From Dysgonomonas sp. ZJ279 (GTDB taxonomy: Bacteria > Bacteroidota > Bacteroidia > Bacteroidales > Dysgonomonadaceae): a DNA stretch of 64,000 bases. A model generated the notes under the pieces. The model was given only the letters and a program-made list of their open reading frames with translations, had not been told where the DNA came from and made no database searches. The stretch spans positions 1 to 64,000 of the forward strand of contig NZ_JAAKEL010000005.1 of NCBI RefSeq assembly GCF_011039205.1. Reading direction: 5' to 3'. How positions within the stretch are numbered: the first letter of the stretch is position 1; each line of letters starts with the position of its first letter. Made by a program: the position numbers and the translations under genes. Shown here piece by piece: positions 36,704 to 45,606 of the stretch.

Positions 36704-36772
36704 TGTCATCCTGAACGAAGTGAAGAATCTCCAAATCAAGAGTTTGGATTCTTCACTTCGTTCAGAATGACA
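36704..36772. repeat. REP-like palindrome (copy 8)
   Basis: TGTCATCCTGAACGAAGTGA (from 36704) is answered by TCACTTCGTTCAGAATGACA ending at 36772, a near-perfect inverted repeat around about 20 bases. It is a simpler relative of the ends of the other repeats. The rest of the gap to 37044 is AT-rich with no gene seen. Confidence 0.85.
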
Positions 36773-37044
36773 AAGAGACTAACCAGTTGACGGTATTATT
36801 TTACTTACGACACCGCCTCTTTTTTCACTCAATGTATCAATATCAGAATTGTGATATGTGTGTTAGTAGTGTTTAGATATATAGTGTGTTTAATACTCAT
36901 AAAGATAATACTTAGTTCTCAATAAAAAAAACTTAGCAAGACCTAGTTCTGCTACACTTTTATAAGTAATTGATAACAAGTGATAAATTTATCTTCTTAT
37001 TTGTTTTTCAAATTTGTATTGATCATCTTCGGCACGAGCTTTGT

Positions 37045-37737
37045 CTATCCGATAGAGTAAAAATCCGAAAACTTCGACAACTGTTTTTCGAGTGATTTCG
37101 TCAAATAAGTATATCTTATCCTCTGCCAGATCGGCAATCGTTTTATACCATCCCCATTTTGAACAAAAGTTCTGGAATCCTTTAGAAACTGGTCTGCTTG
37201 AGCCAGAACCATTGAATAATGGTTCGAAATCGCTTCTGATTCTTGCTTTTTGCGCAAAAAAAAAGCGATCAGTGGCAGAACTTTTTCGCAGGTCAGATTT
37301 CTGAACAACTCCTTTCTCCGATCTATTGTCTGAGCATCATAGCTTTCGCCGGCAGGTCGGCACACAATAGCCAGTATCTCCGATATTTTGGTCATGCTGT
37401 CACTCTCCAGCGTGCTTTCTATATCTACCCATTCGGCTAAGGTAAGTTTGTCTGAAAGCGTAACGAAATAATTTGTTCCGTTTATAATTGTTTTACCCGA
37501 TGGGTTTACGTCGGTATCGAATACAAAGTCTATGGTGTTAGCTACCATATCGAAAAGCTGAGTTGGCGAATGCAGTAACAGCTCTTTGTCTATCTTGCAA
37601 ATGTCGCTTACAAACTGAATATACTCCATTTTATTTTCCGGCTTACTATTGAACCATTGCTCATAGTCTGCCAGTTTAATATCACTCCATGCATTTGGAA
37701 TATGCATTGTTATATCACCCAATTCGAACTTTACCAT
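37045..37737 (-). CDS. Phage tail-assembly-chaperone-like protein (dispersed phage locus 4)
   Basis: The 230-residue soluble protein has no signal peptide. The core (IPNAWSDIKLADYEQWF, LAEWVDIESTLE, then EILAIVCRPAGESYDAQTID, with R..LF.NL and a FFLRKK segment) is typical of the helical gene that precedes the tape measure in Bacteroidota phages and probably acts as tail chaperone. Here it stands alone between a TonB_C gene and a FISUMP gene, far from the tape measure at 46.7 kb. The frame is complete. The role is inferred by similarity of style. Confidence 0.55.
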   Translation of the reverse strand: MVKFELGDITMHIPNAWSDIKLADYEQWFNSKPENKMEYIQFVSDICKIDKELLLHSPTQLFDMVANTIDFVFDTDVNPSGKTIINGTNYFVTLSDKLTLAEWVDIESTLESDSMTKISEILAIVCRPAGESYDAQTIDRRKELFRNLTCEKVLPLIAFFLRKKQESEAISNHYSMVLAQADQFLKDSRTFVQNGDGIKRLPIWQRIRYTYLTKSLEKQLSKFSDFYSIG

Positions 37738-37948
37738 ATTTTCTTTGTTTTATTAATATAGATAAAGAAGTATTTATTTCGTTAAAATAGAGTTAATGTG
37801 TGAATCATACTCTTTAATAGAGGAATTTTCTATACATTTACTCGCTGAAACAGTGGATATTTGCCTGTGTATGAAGCGGAAAGTTAATTGTATTCTTTAT
37901 TTTGGCCGCCCGATTAAATAGACTTGACATAAATAAAAGTGTACAAAC

Positions 37949-39934
37949 ATGTGTGGAATCTCAACTAGATCATTCTTTAAACAGCTAATCTGTTTACTAA
38001 TTTTTACAATAATCATTTCGACAGTTAGTATGTATGGGCAAGTAACTATCGGCTCACCTCTTAAACCAAGAGCAGGTGCCTTGCTCGAACTGAAAGAAAA
38101 TGATAATCTTCAGGCTAATTCTACAAAAGGTCTTAATTTACCCAGAGTCTCATTAGAAAATGCAAGTATGCTTAAACCGATGTTGACCGATTCGGAGTCG
38201 GCAGATGTCGATATGCGTAAAAGCCATATCGGACTTATGGTTTTTAATGTAAATGAGAATAATGGGTTTTGCAAAGGACCTTATGTTTGGAGTGGTGAAG
38301 TCTGGTTGTCTCTCAAGAACTGTCTGGAGTTGACTGTCGATGCAAACACTATTCAATTTCCGAGCAATGCTGCGTCGGGTGTAGCACCGTCGCGTGTACT
38401 AAATATAAACTGGAAGCCTCTATCGGCATCGCCCGTAATGACTTTATCCAGCGTTGCCGGATATAGTCCGGTGCAGGGTTATACACCTACTGCATCGCCT
38501 ACGGGAGGCAGTCTGGCCGAAAATATACAGATAACGGCTATGTCGCAAGCCGAGGTAGCAGTGAATCCATTTTTAGAAAAAGCATCCCGCCTCGATATTT
38601 CGTTGACCGGAAGTAATAAAACCGTTACCGAAAGCGTTTTGCTTCGTCAGATTAATTATGCCCTGACTTATACCAAAGAGCCATACTATCTTATGGATGG
38701 CAGTACTTATTCGTTCAAAGTGAAATCGAATGCCAAGTGGAAAGCCGAATTGACTGATACCGGCGGAGGCGTGGTTACTAGCTTGTTGACTACCGCAGGC
38801 GGAACAGGTGAGGGCGCAGTGGAAACCAATGTCAGCTTTACGGTTCCGAATGACATGACCAATCCCACTAAATTTTTGGGTACGGCAAAAATAAGATTTT
38901 ATAGCGAAGAAAGTCAATTTGCCGATGTGGTGGTCGATCTGCTTTGTGCTTCGGGCAGCATTGTCGGTAAAGCCAATGCATATATAGTGAAACCATCTAC
39001 GGCTATTTTGATTCCTGTTAGTCAAGCAAATGCCGATGGAACTACACGTATTACCGCTGCCGAAACTTATACAGCCGGTTTGGTCTGGACAGATAATGTG
39101 AATCGTGTAGCAGCTAATTCTAATATCAGGATGATACTTCCGGCAGGTACCGGCTCGGCAGGCTATTTGTTTGTTGCCGCAGGTACAGCAGAGGGTAACG
39201 CTATGGTATCTGCCGTCAAAACTGGTGGTGCGATAGCTTGGAGCTGGCATATATGGATACTCAATGAAGACCCAACAGCTAATACGATTACAAATAACGG
39301 ACTCGTGTTTATGGATCGCAACTTGGGTGCAACAACAGCAGTCGGAGCTAATGTAAACTCCTTCGGGTTGTATTATCAATGGGGACGAAAAGATCCGCTC
39401 CCGGGAACAGCCAACATTGCATCTCTCAATCCGGCGCAGAGAGCCATTTATAATTCTGTCGGATCTACAACAATGGCTCGAAATAGTACTGCCAGTGGTA
39501 GTCTGAACATCAGCACACTTGTGGCTAACCCGCTGACTTTTTATATGAATCTTCATATGGATGATACTTCTTGGGGATATGGCACAACTAAAAGTGCTTA
39601 CGACCCATGTCCCGAAAACTGGCGTGTTGCTACTTTCGTCGGCACTACATCGCCATGGAATGGATTAACAGCACTTAATACGACATGGAACGAAACCAAT
39701 AAAGGACGCACTATAAATGGTAATTTCTGGCCTGCGGGTGGACGCATGCAACTCTTGACAGCTGGCGATATATTTTATTATGTAGCTCAGTATGGTGGTT
39801 ACTGGACAGACCGACCATATTTATCCAATACTATTTATAGTTATAGTCTGAATTTTTATTCGGCAGCTTTTGATCCTGCTCAGGCTTACGACAAGGCTCA
39901 CGGTTTGTCTGTGCGTTGTGTTCGCATACCGTAA
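37949..39934 (+). CDS. Large FISUMP-domain secreted protein
   Basis: At 661 residues it carries a signal peptide (about 1-33). It has the shared N-terminal module (QVTIGSPLKPRAGALLELKE, KGLNLPRVSL), extra middle domains with strand repeats (about 130-340), and a C-terminal FISUMP-type domain (SWHIWILNEDP, FMDRNLGAT, YYQWGRKDPLPG, DPCPENWRVA, LSVRCVRIP). It resembles the 34.6 kb protein, and both lie apart from the four-gene array. It is probably surface-exposed. Confidence 0.85.
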   Translation: MCGISTRSFFKQLICLLIFTIIISTVSMYGQVTIGSPLKPRAGALLELKENDNLQANSTKGLNLPRVSLENASMLKPMLTDSESADVDMRKSHIGLMVFNVNENNGFCKGPYVWSGEVWLSLKNCLELTVDANTIQFPSNAASGVAPSRVLNINWKPLSASPVMTLSSVAGYSPVQGYTPTASPTGGSLAENIQITAMSQAEVAVNPFLEKASRLDISLTGSNKTVTESVLLRQINYALTYTKEPYYLMDGSTYSFKVKSNAKWKAELTDTGGGVVTSLLTTAGGTGEGAVETNVSFTVPNDMTNPTKFLGTAKIRFYSEESQFADVVVDLLCASGSIVGKANAYIVKPSTAILIPVSQANADGTTRITAAETYTAGLVWTDNVNRVAANSNIRMILPAGTGSAGYLFVAAGTAEGNAMVSAVKTGGAIAWSWHIWILNEDPTANTITNNGLVFMDRNLGATTAVGANVNSFGLYYQWGRKDPLPGTANIASLNPAQRAIYNSVGSTTMARNSTASGSLNISTLVANPLTFYMNLHMDDTSWGYGTTKSAYDPCPENWRVATFVGTTSPWNGLTALNTTWNETNKGRTINGNFWPAGGRMQLLTAGDIFYYVAQYGGYWTDRPYLSNTIYSYSLNFYSAAFDPAQAYDKAHGLSVRCVRIP

Positions 39935-39961
39935 TAGTAAAAAAGATCAAAGATAAAAGCA

Positions 39962-39994
39962 GAGCAGGGGCGTCAGCGTCCTTGCTCCTTTTAA
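39962..39994 (+). terminator. Terminator after the large FISUMP gene
   Basis: GAGCAGGGGCG and CGTCCTTGCTC (39962-39987), with wobble pairs, enclose TCAG. CTTTT follows. Confidence 0.7.
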
Positions 39995-40140
39995 CTAAAA
40001 TAGAATATTGTTAATGTTAAATAAATGAAAATGAATTAAATGGCAGACTAATGTAATGAAAAATTGTTTTTTTTTACGAACTTTGTATTTAACAAAACTT
40101 TCACTTCTAATATTACATCATAGTAGAACTTTATAAACGT

Positions 40141-40860
40141 ATGAGACTAATAAATTATATATTAATACTGTTTTTTATCTCAACTTTAAGTGTAGTTTCA
40201 CAAACAACAATGGCTAGTAGTGTAGCAATAATTACGGATGAAAATACATCTATCGCAGACACAGATATTATTTCACATTCGGAATTTTATAACAAAGGTT
40301 TATTTACGACCGGTATACAATTGAGTCATCAGATGTTTGGTAACAGTGCACCCGGAGGTGTTCAGCTTTATGGAGGCTGGGAGCGTAGTTGGATAAAATC
40401 GGGGAGCCTATATTTAGGTTTGGAGCCACGTATCAAAATCGGATATACAAATGCCAGTGTCGATGATTATTCGATAGGTGATGCTATAATAAAAGAGATC
40501 AATTATAATGCTTTTTCGTGGGGAGCTTTGGCGCTCGGTCGTGTAGGTTATTTGTTGAGAGACCGTACTACGGCTCTGTTCTTAGAGGGTCAGATGGGTT
40601 TGGTCAATTTTCATTCCAAAGCTGATATACGACAAACAGATGTTGCAAAATGGCACGTGACCCAAGATAGCTATGCTAATCTATATGTAGGTGGTCATGT
40701 GGGTATTACAGGCAAGTTGCCGACAAATACACGTGCTTCTCTTTGGGTTGGTATATCGACCGTCAATACAAATATGTTTATGGACAAAATGGGACTCAAT
40801 GAGAGCGATATTGTCAATAAAAAGATAAATGGCGAATTGGGGGTTGCTTTCTTCTTCTAA
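40141..40860 (+). CDS. Outer-membrane beta-barrel-like protein
   Basis: The 239-residue protein has a signal peptide (about 1-20). Alternating strands (LFTTGIQLSHQMFG, SLYLGLEPRIKIGY, ALFLEGQMGLVNF, ASLWVGISTV) follow, and the C-terminal FFF is typical of outer-membrane insertion signals. The family is not recognised. It is followed by a strong terminator and stands alone. Confidence 0.75.
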   Translation: MRLINYILILFFISTLSVVSQTTMASSVAIITDENTSIADTDIISHSEFYNKGLFTTGIQLSHQMFGNSAPGGVQLYGGWERSWIKSGSLYLGLEPRIKIGYTNASVDDYSIGDAIIKEINYNAFSWGALALGRVGYLLRDRTTALFLEGQMGLVNFHSKADIRQTDVAKWHVTQDSYANLYVGGHVGITGKLPTNTRASLWVGISTVNTNMFMDKMGLNESDIVNKKINGELGVAFFF

Positions 40861-40923
40861 AAGAATAAGTTATACGGCGAAAAGCAGCTGATTTCACCAT
40901 ATCTTTCGAAATACAGACATCAG

Positions 40924-40957
40924 GCGCACTATGATACACATCGTAGTGCGCTTTTTT
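40924..40957 (+). terminator. Terminator after the outer-membrane protein gene
   Basis: GCGCACTA (40924-40931) and TAGTGCGC (40944-40951) are extended by an inner GAT/ATC pairing. Six T follow. Confidence 0.88.
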
Positions 40958-41149
40958 GTACAGTCTCTAATGCACACTTCTATACCATATATATAATATA
41001 CTATATCTAGTATATTAATATAATTTATTCTAGTATTTATATTTAATAATATATACTAAGTAATAATATAAATAATACATAATACAAAAAGAAAACCTAC
41101 AAAGAAAAAACAATAAGATCTTTCTTTCATTTTCTGTTATGCTACGTTC

Positions 41150-41378
41150 TCTGTCATTCCGAACTGAGGGCCCCTCCTAACCTCCCCCAAGGGGAGGAAT
41201 ACAAAGAGAGTATACGAGAGCCCCTCCTTGGGAGGGGTTGGGGAGGCTGGGCAGATCCCTCTTTGCAGTTCGGAATGACAAAGAGTGATTACACATAACT
41301 CATAATCATTCGAAACACTCTCTCTACATTCCTCCCCTTGGGAGAGGTTAGGAGGGGCTTTCGTTTCGAAATGACAAA
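41150..41378. repeat. Interspersed GC-rich palindromic repeat block (copy 9)
   Basis: The first unit runs from TGTCATTCCGAACTGAGGGC to GCAGTTCGGAATGACA, with both ends exact inverted matches over 13 bases. A second unit in the opposite order follows. An AT-rich stretch without genes (about 40960-41100) precedes it. Confidence 0.9.
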
Positions 41379-41490
41379 ACAACGAAATAATTAATTCTGC
41401 CTTTATCTCGGCCACAGTAAATTTAAATGTTAAAAAACTCCATGAGAAAATATCGGATTTATCTATCAGTAAAAATCCAATCATAAGCAC

Positions 41491-42594
41491 ATGGAAAAAG
41501 CAGTCAATTACTCAGTTATCAAACTATCGGAAACCATAAAAAGTTATCCAACCTTCACCAAAAACACGAAAGGCTGGATCAGCTACGATCGCGACAATCT
41601 TCTGCCGCAACGTATTATCGAACTCAACAACGAGTCGGCTATCAACAAGGCTGTGATAGAAAATAAAGTAACTTATATCTGTGGAAGAGGAGTCAAAGAT
41701 TCTGCGTATTACGGACAACCCAATCCATCGGACGACTGGGATGCGTTAATAGAAAAAACAGCAAAAGATTATGTCACCTTTGGTGGATTTTGTTTTCAGG
41801 TAATCCTCAACGAGAATGGTAAAACGGTAAGCATTTATCATACCGATTTCAGTAAAATACGGGTCGGACAAGTCAACGAATATGGAGCGAGCCTGAGTTT
41901 CTTCTTGTCTAACGACTGGCGAAAGACCACAGGCAAGTATGCTCCCGTCGAAATAAGAGCATACGGTGCAGAAGAGATGGGCAAGGGTGTTCCTTATCTC
42001 TATTACTACAAAGACTATGAGCCGAGTCTCGATTATTATCCCATTCCACAATACTATTCGGCATTGAGCTATATAGAAGCAGATGGGTTGCTGGGCAAAT
42101 TCTATCGTAACTCTATCAATAATGGTTTTGTACCCTCAACTATTATTACCATGCCGAGTAATCCGGCTGATAGCGAAAAAGAACAGTTTCAGCACGATAT
42201 AGAAAGTTCGTATGCCGGAACTAACGGGGCAAGCAGCATCGTTGTCTTATGGGGCGAAAGTCAGGAGATAAAACCTGTTGTGACATCGTATGCAGCAAGT
42301 AATAATGCCGATCTGTATAATAATGTAGATGAAATTATCTTCCAGAAAATTATATCGGCTCATCGCCTCACTTCGCCTACATTGGCAGGTCTGTCGGGAT
42401 CGGGCAATCTGAGCGGGAATGCCAGCGAAATTGTCAATGCTTATATGTTATATAACAGTACTGTGATTCATAAACTACGACGTAAGATACTCGATACACT
42501 AAGCCAGTTCGTTATCAACAACGGATATGCGAAGTTAGAGATAGACGATCTGGATATAGTCGCTTCCCCAACTGCTCCCAAGGCAGCTCCCTAA
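41491..42594 (+). CDS. Phage portal protein (dispersed phage locus 5, gene 1)
   Basis: The portal forms the DNA entry ring of the capsid. The 367-residue protein has the portal layout. An N-terminal part ends in RDNLLPQRIIELNNESAINK and VTYICGRG. A core follows with YVTFGGFCFQVILNENGKTV and YYKDYEPSLDYYPIPQYYSA. A long helix region (ALSYIEADGLLGKFYRNSIN) is followed by LTSPTLAGLSGSGNLSGNAS, as in PBSX/SPP1-type portals of Bacteroidota. It is short but complete. A repeat begins inside its 3' end and supplies the last codons and the stop (SPTAPKAAP, TAA at 42592-42594), so its native C-terminus may have been replaced. Confidence 0.85.
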   Translation: MEKAVNYSVIKLSETIKSYPTFTKNTKGWISYDRDNLLPQRIIELNNESAINKAVIENKVTYICGRGVKDSAYYGQPNPSDDWDALIEKTAKDYVTFGGFCFQVILNENGKTVSIYHTDFSKIRVGQVNEYGASLSFFLSNDWRKTTGKYAPVEIRAYGAEEMGKGVPYLYYYKDYEPSLDYYPIPQYYSALSYIEADGLLGKFYRNSINNGFVPSTIITMPSNPADSEKEQFQHDIESSYAGTNGASSIVVLWGESQEIKPVVTSYAASNNADLYNNVDEIIFQKIISAHRLTSPTLAGLSGSGNLSGNASEIVNAYMLYNSTVIHKLRRKILDTLSQFVINNGYAKLEIDDLDIVASPTAPKAAP

Positions 42595-43034
42595 TCTCCC
42601 AAAGGGGGGACTTAATTCCTCTCTCTGTCATTCCGACCAGTTAGCCCCACCTAACCTCCCCCAAGGGGAGGAATGCAAAGAGGGTGTTTAGAATAATTAT
42701 GAGTTGCAGCTACCTGCCGTCGCCCCTGTCATCCCGATCTGAAAGCCCCTCCTAACCTCCCCTAAGGGGAGGAATACACAGAGGGTATACAAGAGCCCCT
42801 CCTAGGGAGGGGTTGGGGAGGCTAAGATCCCTCACTACGTATCGGGATGACAGAGACAAAGAATAAAGTCCCCCCTTTGGGGGATTAGGGGGCTCCTTGG
42901 GAGAGGGTGGCGAGGCTCCTGTGTTTCGGAATGACAATGAGAACGACAGATAGTGCAAAATTCAGAACTTATCTTTCATGATTAATCCATAATACTCTCT
43001 CTGATTCCTCCCTTGGGGGAGGTAAGGAGGGGCT
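42583..43034. repeat. Large composite repeat block (copy 10) joining portal and adaptor genes
   Basis: The block starts with the CAGCTCCCTAATCTCCCAAA module inside the portal coding sequence. Several TGTCAT-bounded units follow, then a GGGAGGTAAGGAGGGG end 13 bases before the adaptor start. About 450 bases have been inserted or amplified between two genes that would be adjacent in a phage. Confidence 0.88.
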
Positions 43035-43047
43035 CAAATTCAACAAT

Positions 43048-43569
43048 ATGAATACACCATTAATAAATGAAACGCTTTTCAAGCAACATTCTCCGGTGAC
43101 GTACAATACCGATATCACCGAATTTGTACCATATATCAGCATCGCACAAGAGCTACATATCGAACATGTGTTGGGCGAACCGCTGATGAATGAACTTCAA
43201 GCACAGATTACGGGCAACATACTCACGCCTCACAACAGCGACCTTATCTTGAAAATAGCTCCTGCACTATCGTTCTATGCCGTCTATCAGGCATTGCCCT
43301 TTCATTGGGCGGCAATAGTAAACAAAGGGGTGACCGTTCGCGAGAGCGAAAATAGCAAGAGTGTAGATATTACCGATATAGCACAGCTTCGCCGATGGAT
43401 AAAAGACGATGCCGATGTGCTTAAAAACCAATTGATCGATTTCCTTTCGCGCAACAGTAGCGATTACCCATTGTGGCGACCAATAGACAGTGCTTGTGAT
43501 ACCTCGGCCAACAGCGGTTCGGCTAAAAAAGGTTTCGATAGTGGGTTTTATTTCGGAAAGAGGACTTGA
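43048..43569 (+). CDS. Phage head-tail adaptor-like protein, DUF6712-type (dispersed phage locus 5, gene 2)
   Basis: The 173-residue protein has the helical layout of small head-tail connectors of Bacteroidota phages. It starts TPLINETLFKQHSPVTYNTD, followed by ISIAQELHIEHVLGEPLMNE and AQI. The helix APALSFYAVYQALPFHWAAI and KGVTVRESENSKSVDITDIA follow, ending DYPLWR. It would bind the portal, and it is the only other phage gene adjacent to portal. It starts right after a repeat and has its own terminator behind it. Confidence 0.72.
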   Translation: MNTPLINETLFKQHSPVTYNTDITEFVPYISIAQELHIEHVLGEPLMNELQAQITGNILTPHNSDLILKIAPALSFYAVYQALPFHWAAIVNKGVTVRESENSKSVDITDIAQLRRWIKDDADVLKNQLIDFLSRNSSDYPLWRPIDSACDTSANSGSAKKGFDSGFYFGKRT

Positions 43570-43602
43570 TCTCTTGTATTAGTTAAACGATTTCTTATTT
43601 TG

Positions 43603-43636
43603 AAAAAACACAAGCCGTGATGGTTTGTGTTTTTTT
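43603..43636 (+). terminator. Terminator after the adaptor gene
   Basis: AACACAAGCC (43607-43616) and GGTTTGTGTT (43622-43631), with one wobble pair, are followed by T-rich sequence. Confidence 0.82.
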
Positions 43637-43674
43637 GTTATAGTAGCCACTCCTCACGACCTACTAGAAATAAG

Positions 43675-43705
43675 AAAGACACAGACTATCATAGCCTGTG
43701 TCTTT
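43675..43705 (-). terminator. Terminator of the minus-strand secreted-protein gene
   Basis: Perfect 10-bp arms AAAGACACAG (43675-43684) and CTGTGTCTTT (43696-43705) lie 27 bases beyond the stop of the gene on the minus strand. They may act in both directions. Confidence 0.8.
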
Positions 43706-43731
43706 TATACCTAGCAATCTAACCTAATATC

Positions 43732-44442
43732 TTATTTGTTTTGCAATGTAGTAAGTACGGTATAGTTGATCAGATTGTTTTTGTTGTCACGAGTTTCCGA
43801 ACGTACTATTCCTGCACCATCGGCAAACCATTCAGCACCACTGTAAGTTGTAGTCTTCTTATCTTTATAGACATCGAATGTGAATGTTATTTTGGATGCA
43901 TCGAAAGTTCCTGCCGGAGTTGTTATCTTTTCGTTTTTCTCATATTGGCGATTATAAACCGTTACTTTCATAAACTCACTTTTGTCTGTTTTTGAACGAA
44001 CAGTAAATTCACCACCATCCATAGCAAAATTTCCATCGAAAGGCGAATCGGGATTAATGTTAGGATAATCCAAAAAATCACCGACCAGTTCGGTGTCTTC
44101 ACCTAAAAGATCCATCACATCGGGTGTCATATTTCTGTTTACCATACTCAAAAAGAAACTTTCACCATTACAGCGTGCTTCCAGATTTCCCAAGTCGATA
44201 ACATTGTCTTTTGCATCAGTCATTACGAAGCCGATTTGCAGATCTTCTCCTGCAATGTATTCATGAGACGATTTAAGAATTCGATAAGTCATAGTGCTTA
44301 GCAGATTGTCTTTTGCATCATAACTTTTGCTGATAAGAATAGCTCCTTTGTTGGTAGGAAAGAACGACATACAATCATTTTGTGCTTTCACTAGAGCAGT
44401 AAATGCGAATACAGAGATAAAAAATAATAATAACTTCTTCAT
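43732..44442 (-). CDS. Secreted protein, TapB/DUF3108-like
   Basis: The 236-residue protein has a signal peptide (about 1-20, ending VKAQ). The mature domain is strand-rich with FPTNKGAILISKSYDAKDNL, KITTPAGTFDASKITFTFDV, then AEWFADGAGIVRSETRDNKN. The last part follows the pattern of lipid-like DUF3108/TapB domains, where a PAGTF/DA segment is followed by YWFAxGxGxVR. The function of that group is not well defined. Monocistronic. Confidence 0.7.
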   Translation of the reverse strand: MKKLLLFFISVFAFTALVKAQNDCMSFFPTNKGAILISKSYDAKDNLLSTMTYRILKSSHEYIAGEDLQIGFVMTDAKDNVIDLGNLEARCNGESFFLSMVNRNMTPDVMDLLGEDTELVGDFLDYPNINPDSPFDGNFAMDGGEFTVRSKTDKSEFMKVTVYNRQYEKNEKITTPAGTFDASKITFTFDVYKDKKTTTYSGAEWFADGAGIVRSETRDNKNNLINYTVLTTLQNK

Positions 44443-44634
44443 TATATTAAACTAATTTAATTAAACCTGTTATTATAACAAAATATTATAGTAAATGTTT
44501 CGGTGCATTTCTTTGATATGTTGTATATAACTCTTTTTATATTAATTGTTTATGTGTTATTTTCCTCAACTGCTTTTCACTCTATAAGGAAGAATAGGAA
44601 TGAGCCTATGTTTCTTTTTGTTTCTTAAATACCT

Positions 44635-44642
44635 TATCTTTG
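44635..44642 (+). promoter_or_regulatory. -7 promoter element of the GH16 gene
   Basis: TATCTTTG matches TAnnTTTG, 37 bases before the start codon. The -33 match is poor (TTTC at about 44610). Confidence 0.5.
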
Positions 44643-44679
44643 TTTATATCCTTAAATATTTTCATTAAAATCGATACCT

Positions 44680-45462
44680 ATGAAAAAGTCATTACAGATT
44701 GTACTTCCATTGATTTGTGTGTTAATTACCTCATCCTTTAGCCCTGTTTCTAAAAAAGACAAATGGCAACTGGTTTGGGAAGAAGATTTTGATGGTGCTA
44801 ATCTCGATACTTCCCGATGGAGCAGAATACCGAGAGGTACGGCAGACTGGCAAAACTATATGTCTTTTTCCGATTCGTGTTACGAAATGAGGGATGGCAA
44901 TTTAGTTCTGAAAGGGATTGTTAACCCCGACCGACAATCGGATACAGTTCCTTACCTTACAGGTGGTGTGTGGACAAAAGACAAAGTAGGGTTTCGTTAT
45001 GGGAGAATAGAGATCAAGGCTAAACTCGATGAGGCGACAGGTGCATGGCCCGCTATCTGGCTGTTGTCGCAAAATGTGCCATGGCCCAAAGGTGGAGAGA
45101 TAGATGTTATGGAACATCTTAATTTCGACAGTATTGCTTATCAGACAGTGCATACGCATTTTACCTATACCCTTGGTATAAAAGATCCTGTAAACGGTGG
45201 CACTAACAAACTGAATAGGAATGATTATAATGTATATGCCCTCGAAATGCACCCTGACAGCCTTGTGTTTTTTGTGAACGATAACCGCACGTTTGCTTAT
45301 CCGCGTATCGAAACCGAGAAGGAAGGGCAGTTTCCTTTCGACGACGAATTTTATTTGCTCATCGATATGCAATTGGGTGGAAGTTGGGTAGGAAAGGTAG
45401 ACCCGAATCATTTGCCTGTAGAGATGAAAATAGATTGGGTAAAGTATTATGCGAAGGAGTGA
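44680..45462 (+). CDS. Glycoside hydrolase family 16 (beta-glucanase / laminarinase-like)
   Basis: The 260-residue protein has a signal peptide (about 1-23) and a GH16 domain over the remainder. The catalytic motif is GGEIDVMEH, with nucleophile E140, D142 and acid/base E145. WSRIPRGTADWQNYMSFSDS, YGRIEIKAKL, AIWLLSQ and the C-terminal MKIDWVKYY are typical. It would cleave beta-1,3 or mixed beta-glucans in the periplasm or outside. No SusC/D pair or other polysaccharide enzyme is nearby, so the substrate is not fixed by context. Confidence 0.95.
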   Translation: MKKSLQIVLPLICVLITSSFSPVSKKDKWQLVWEEDFDGANLDTSRWSRIPRGTADWQNYMSFSDSCYEMRDGNLVLKGIVNPDRQSDTVPYLTGGVWTKDKVGFRYGRIEIKAKLDEATGAWPAIWLLSQNVPWPKGGEIDVMEHLNFDSIAYQTVHTHFTYTLGIKDPVNGGTNKLNRNDYNVYALEMHPDSLVFFVNDNRTFAYPRIETEKEGQFPFDDEFYLLIDMQLGGSWVGKVDPNHLPVEMKIDWVKYYAKE

Positions 45463-45575
45463 TTTGATTTCGAGTTATATGTCTATAAGACAGTGTGTTG
45501 AATATCGGGTGCGTCAGAGATGAGTTAAAAGATTACTATTAACATTGTTATCAAATAAAAATCGCTTGTTTTGTA

Positions 45576-45583
45576 TATATTTG
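45576..45583 (+). promoter_or_regulatory. -7 promoter element before the zinc-ribbon protein gene
   Basis: TATATTTG matches the consensus, 23 bases before the ATG. No TTTG at the proper spacing was found. Confidence 0.55.
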
Positions 45584-45606
45584 CAGAAATAACCTAAAAC
45601 TAAGAA

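Noticed and set aside
38573-39556. A 327-codon open frame on the minus strand
   Set aside because: It is antisense to the large FISUMP gene, has a cysteine-rich, low-plausibility composition and no signals. It is a by-product of codon use on the other strand.
44902-45411. A 169-codon minus-strand frame
   Set aside because: Antisense to the GH16 gene, whose catalytic motif and signal peptide are clear.
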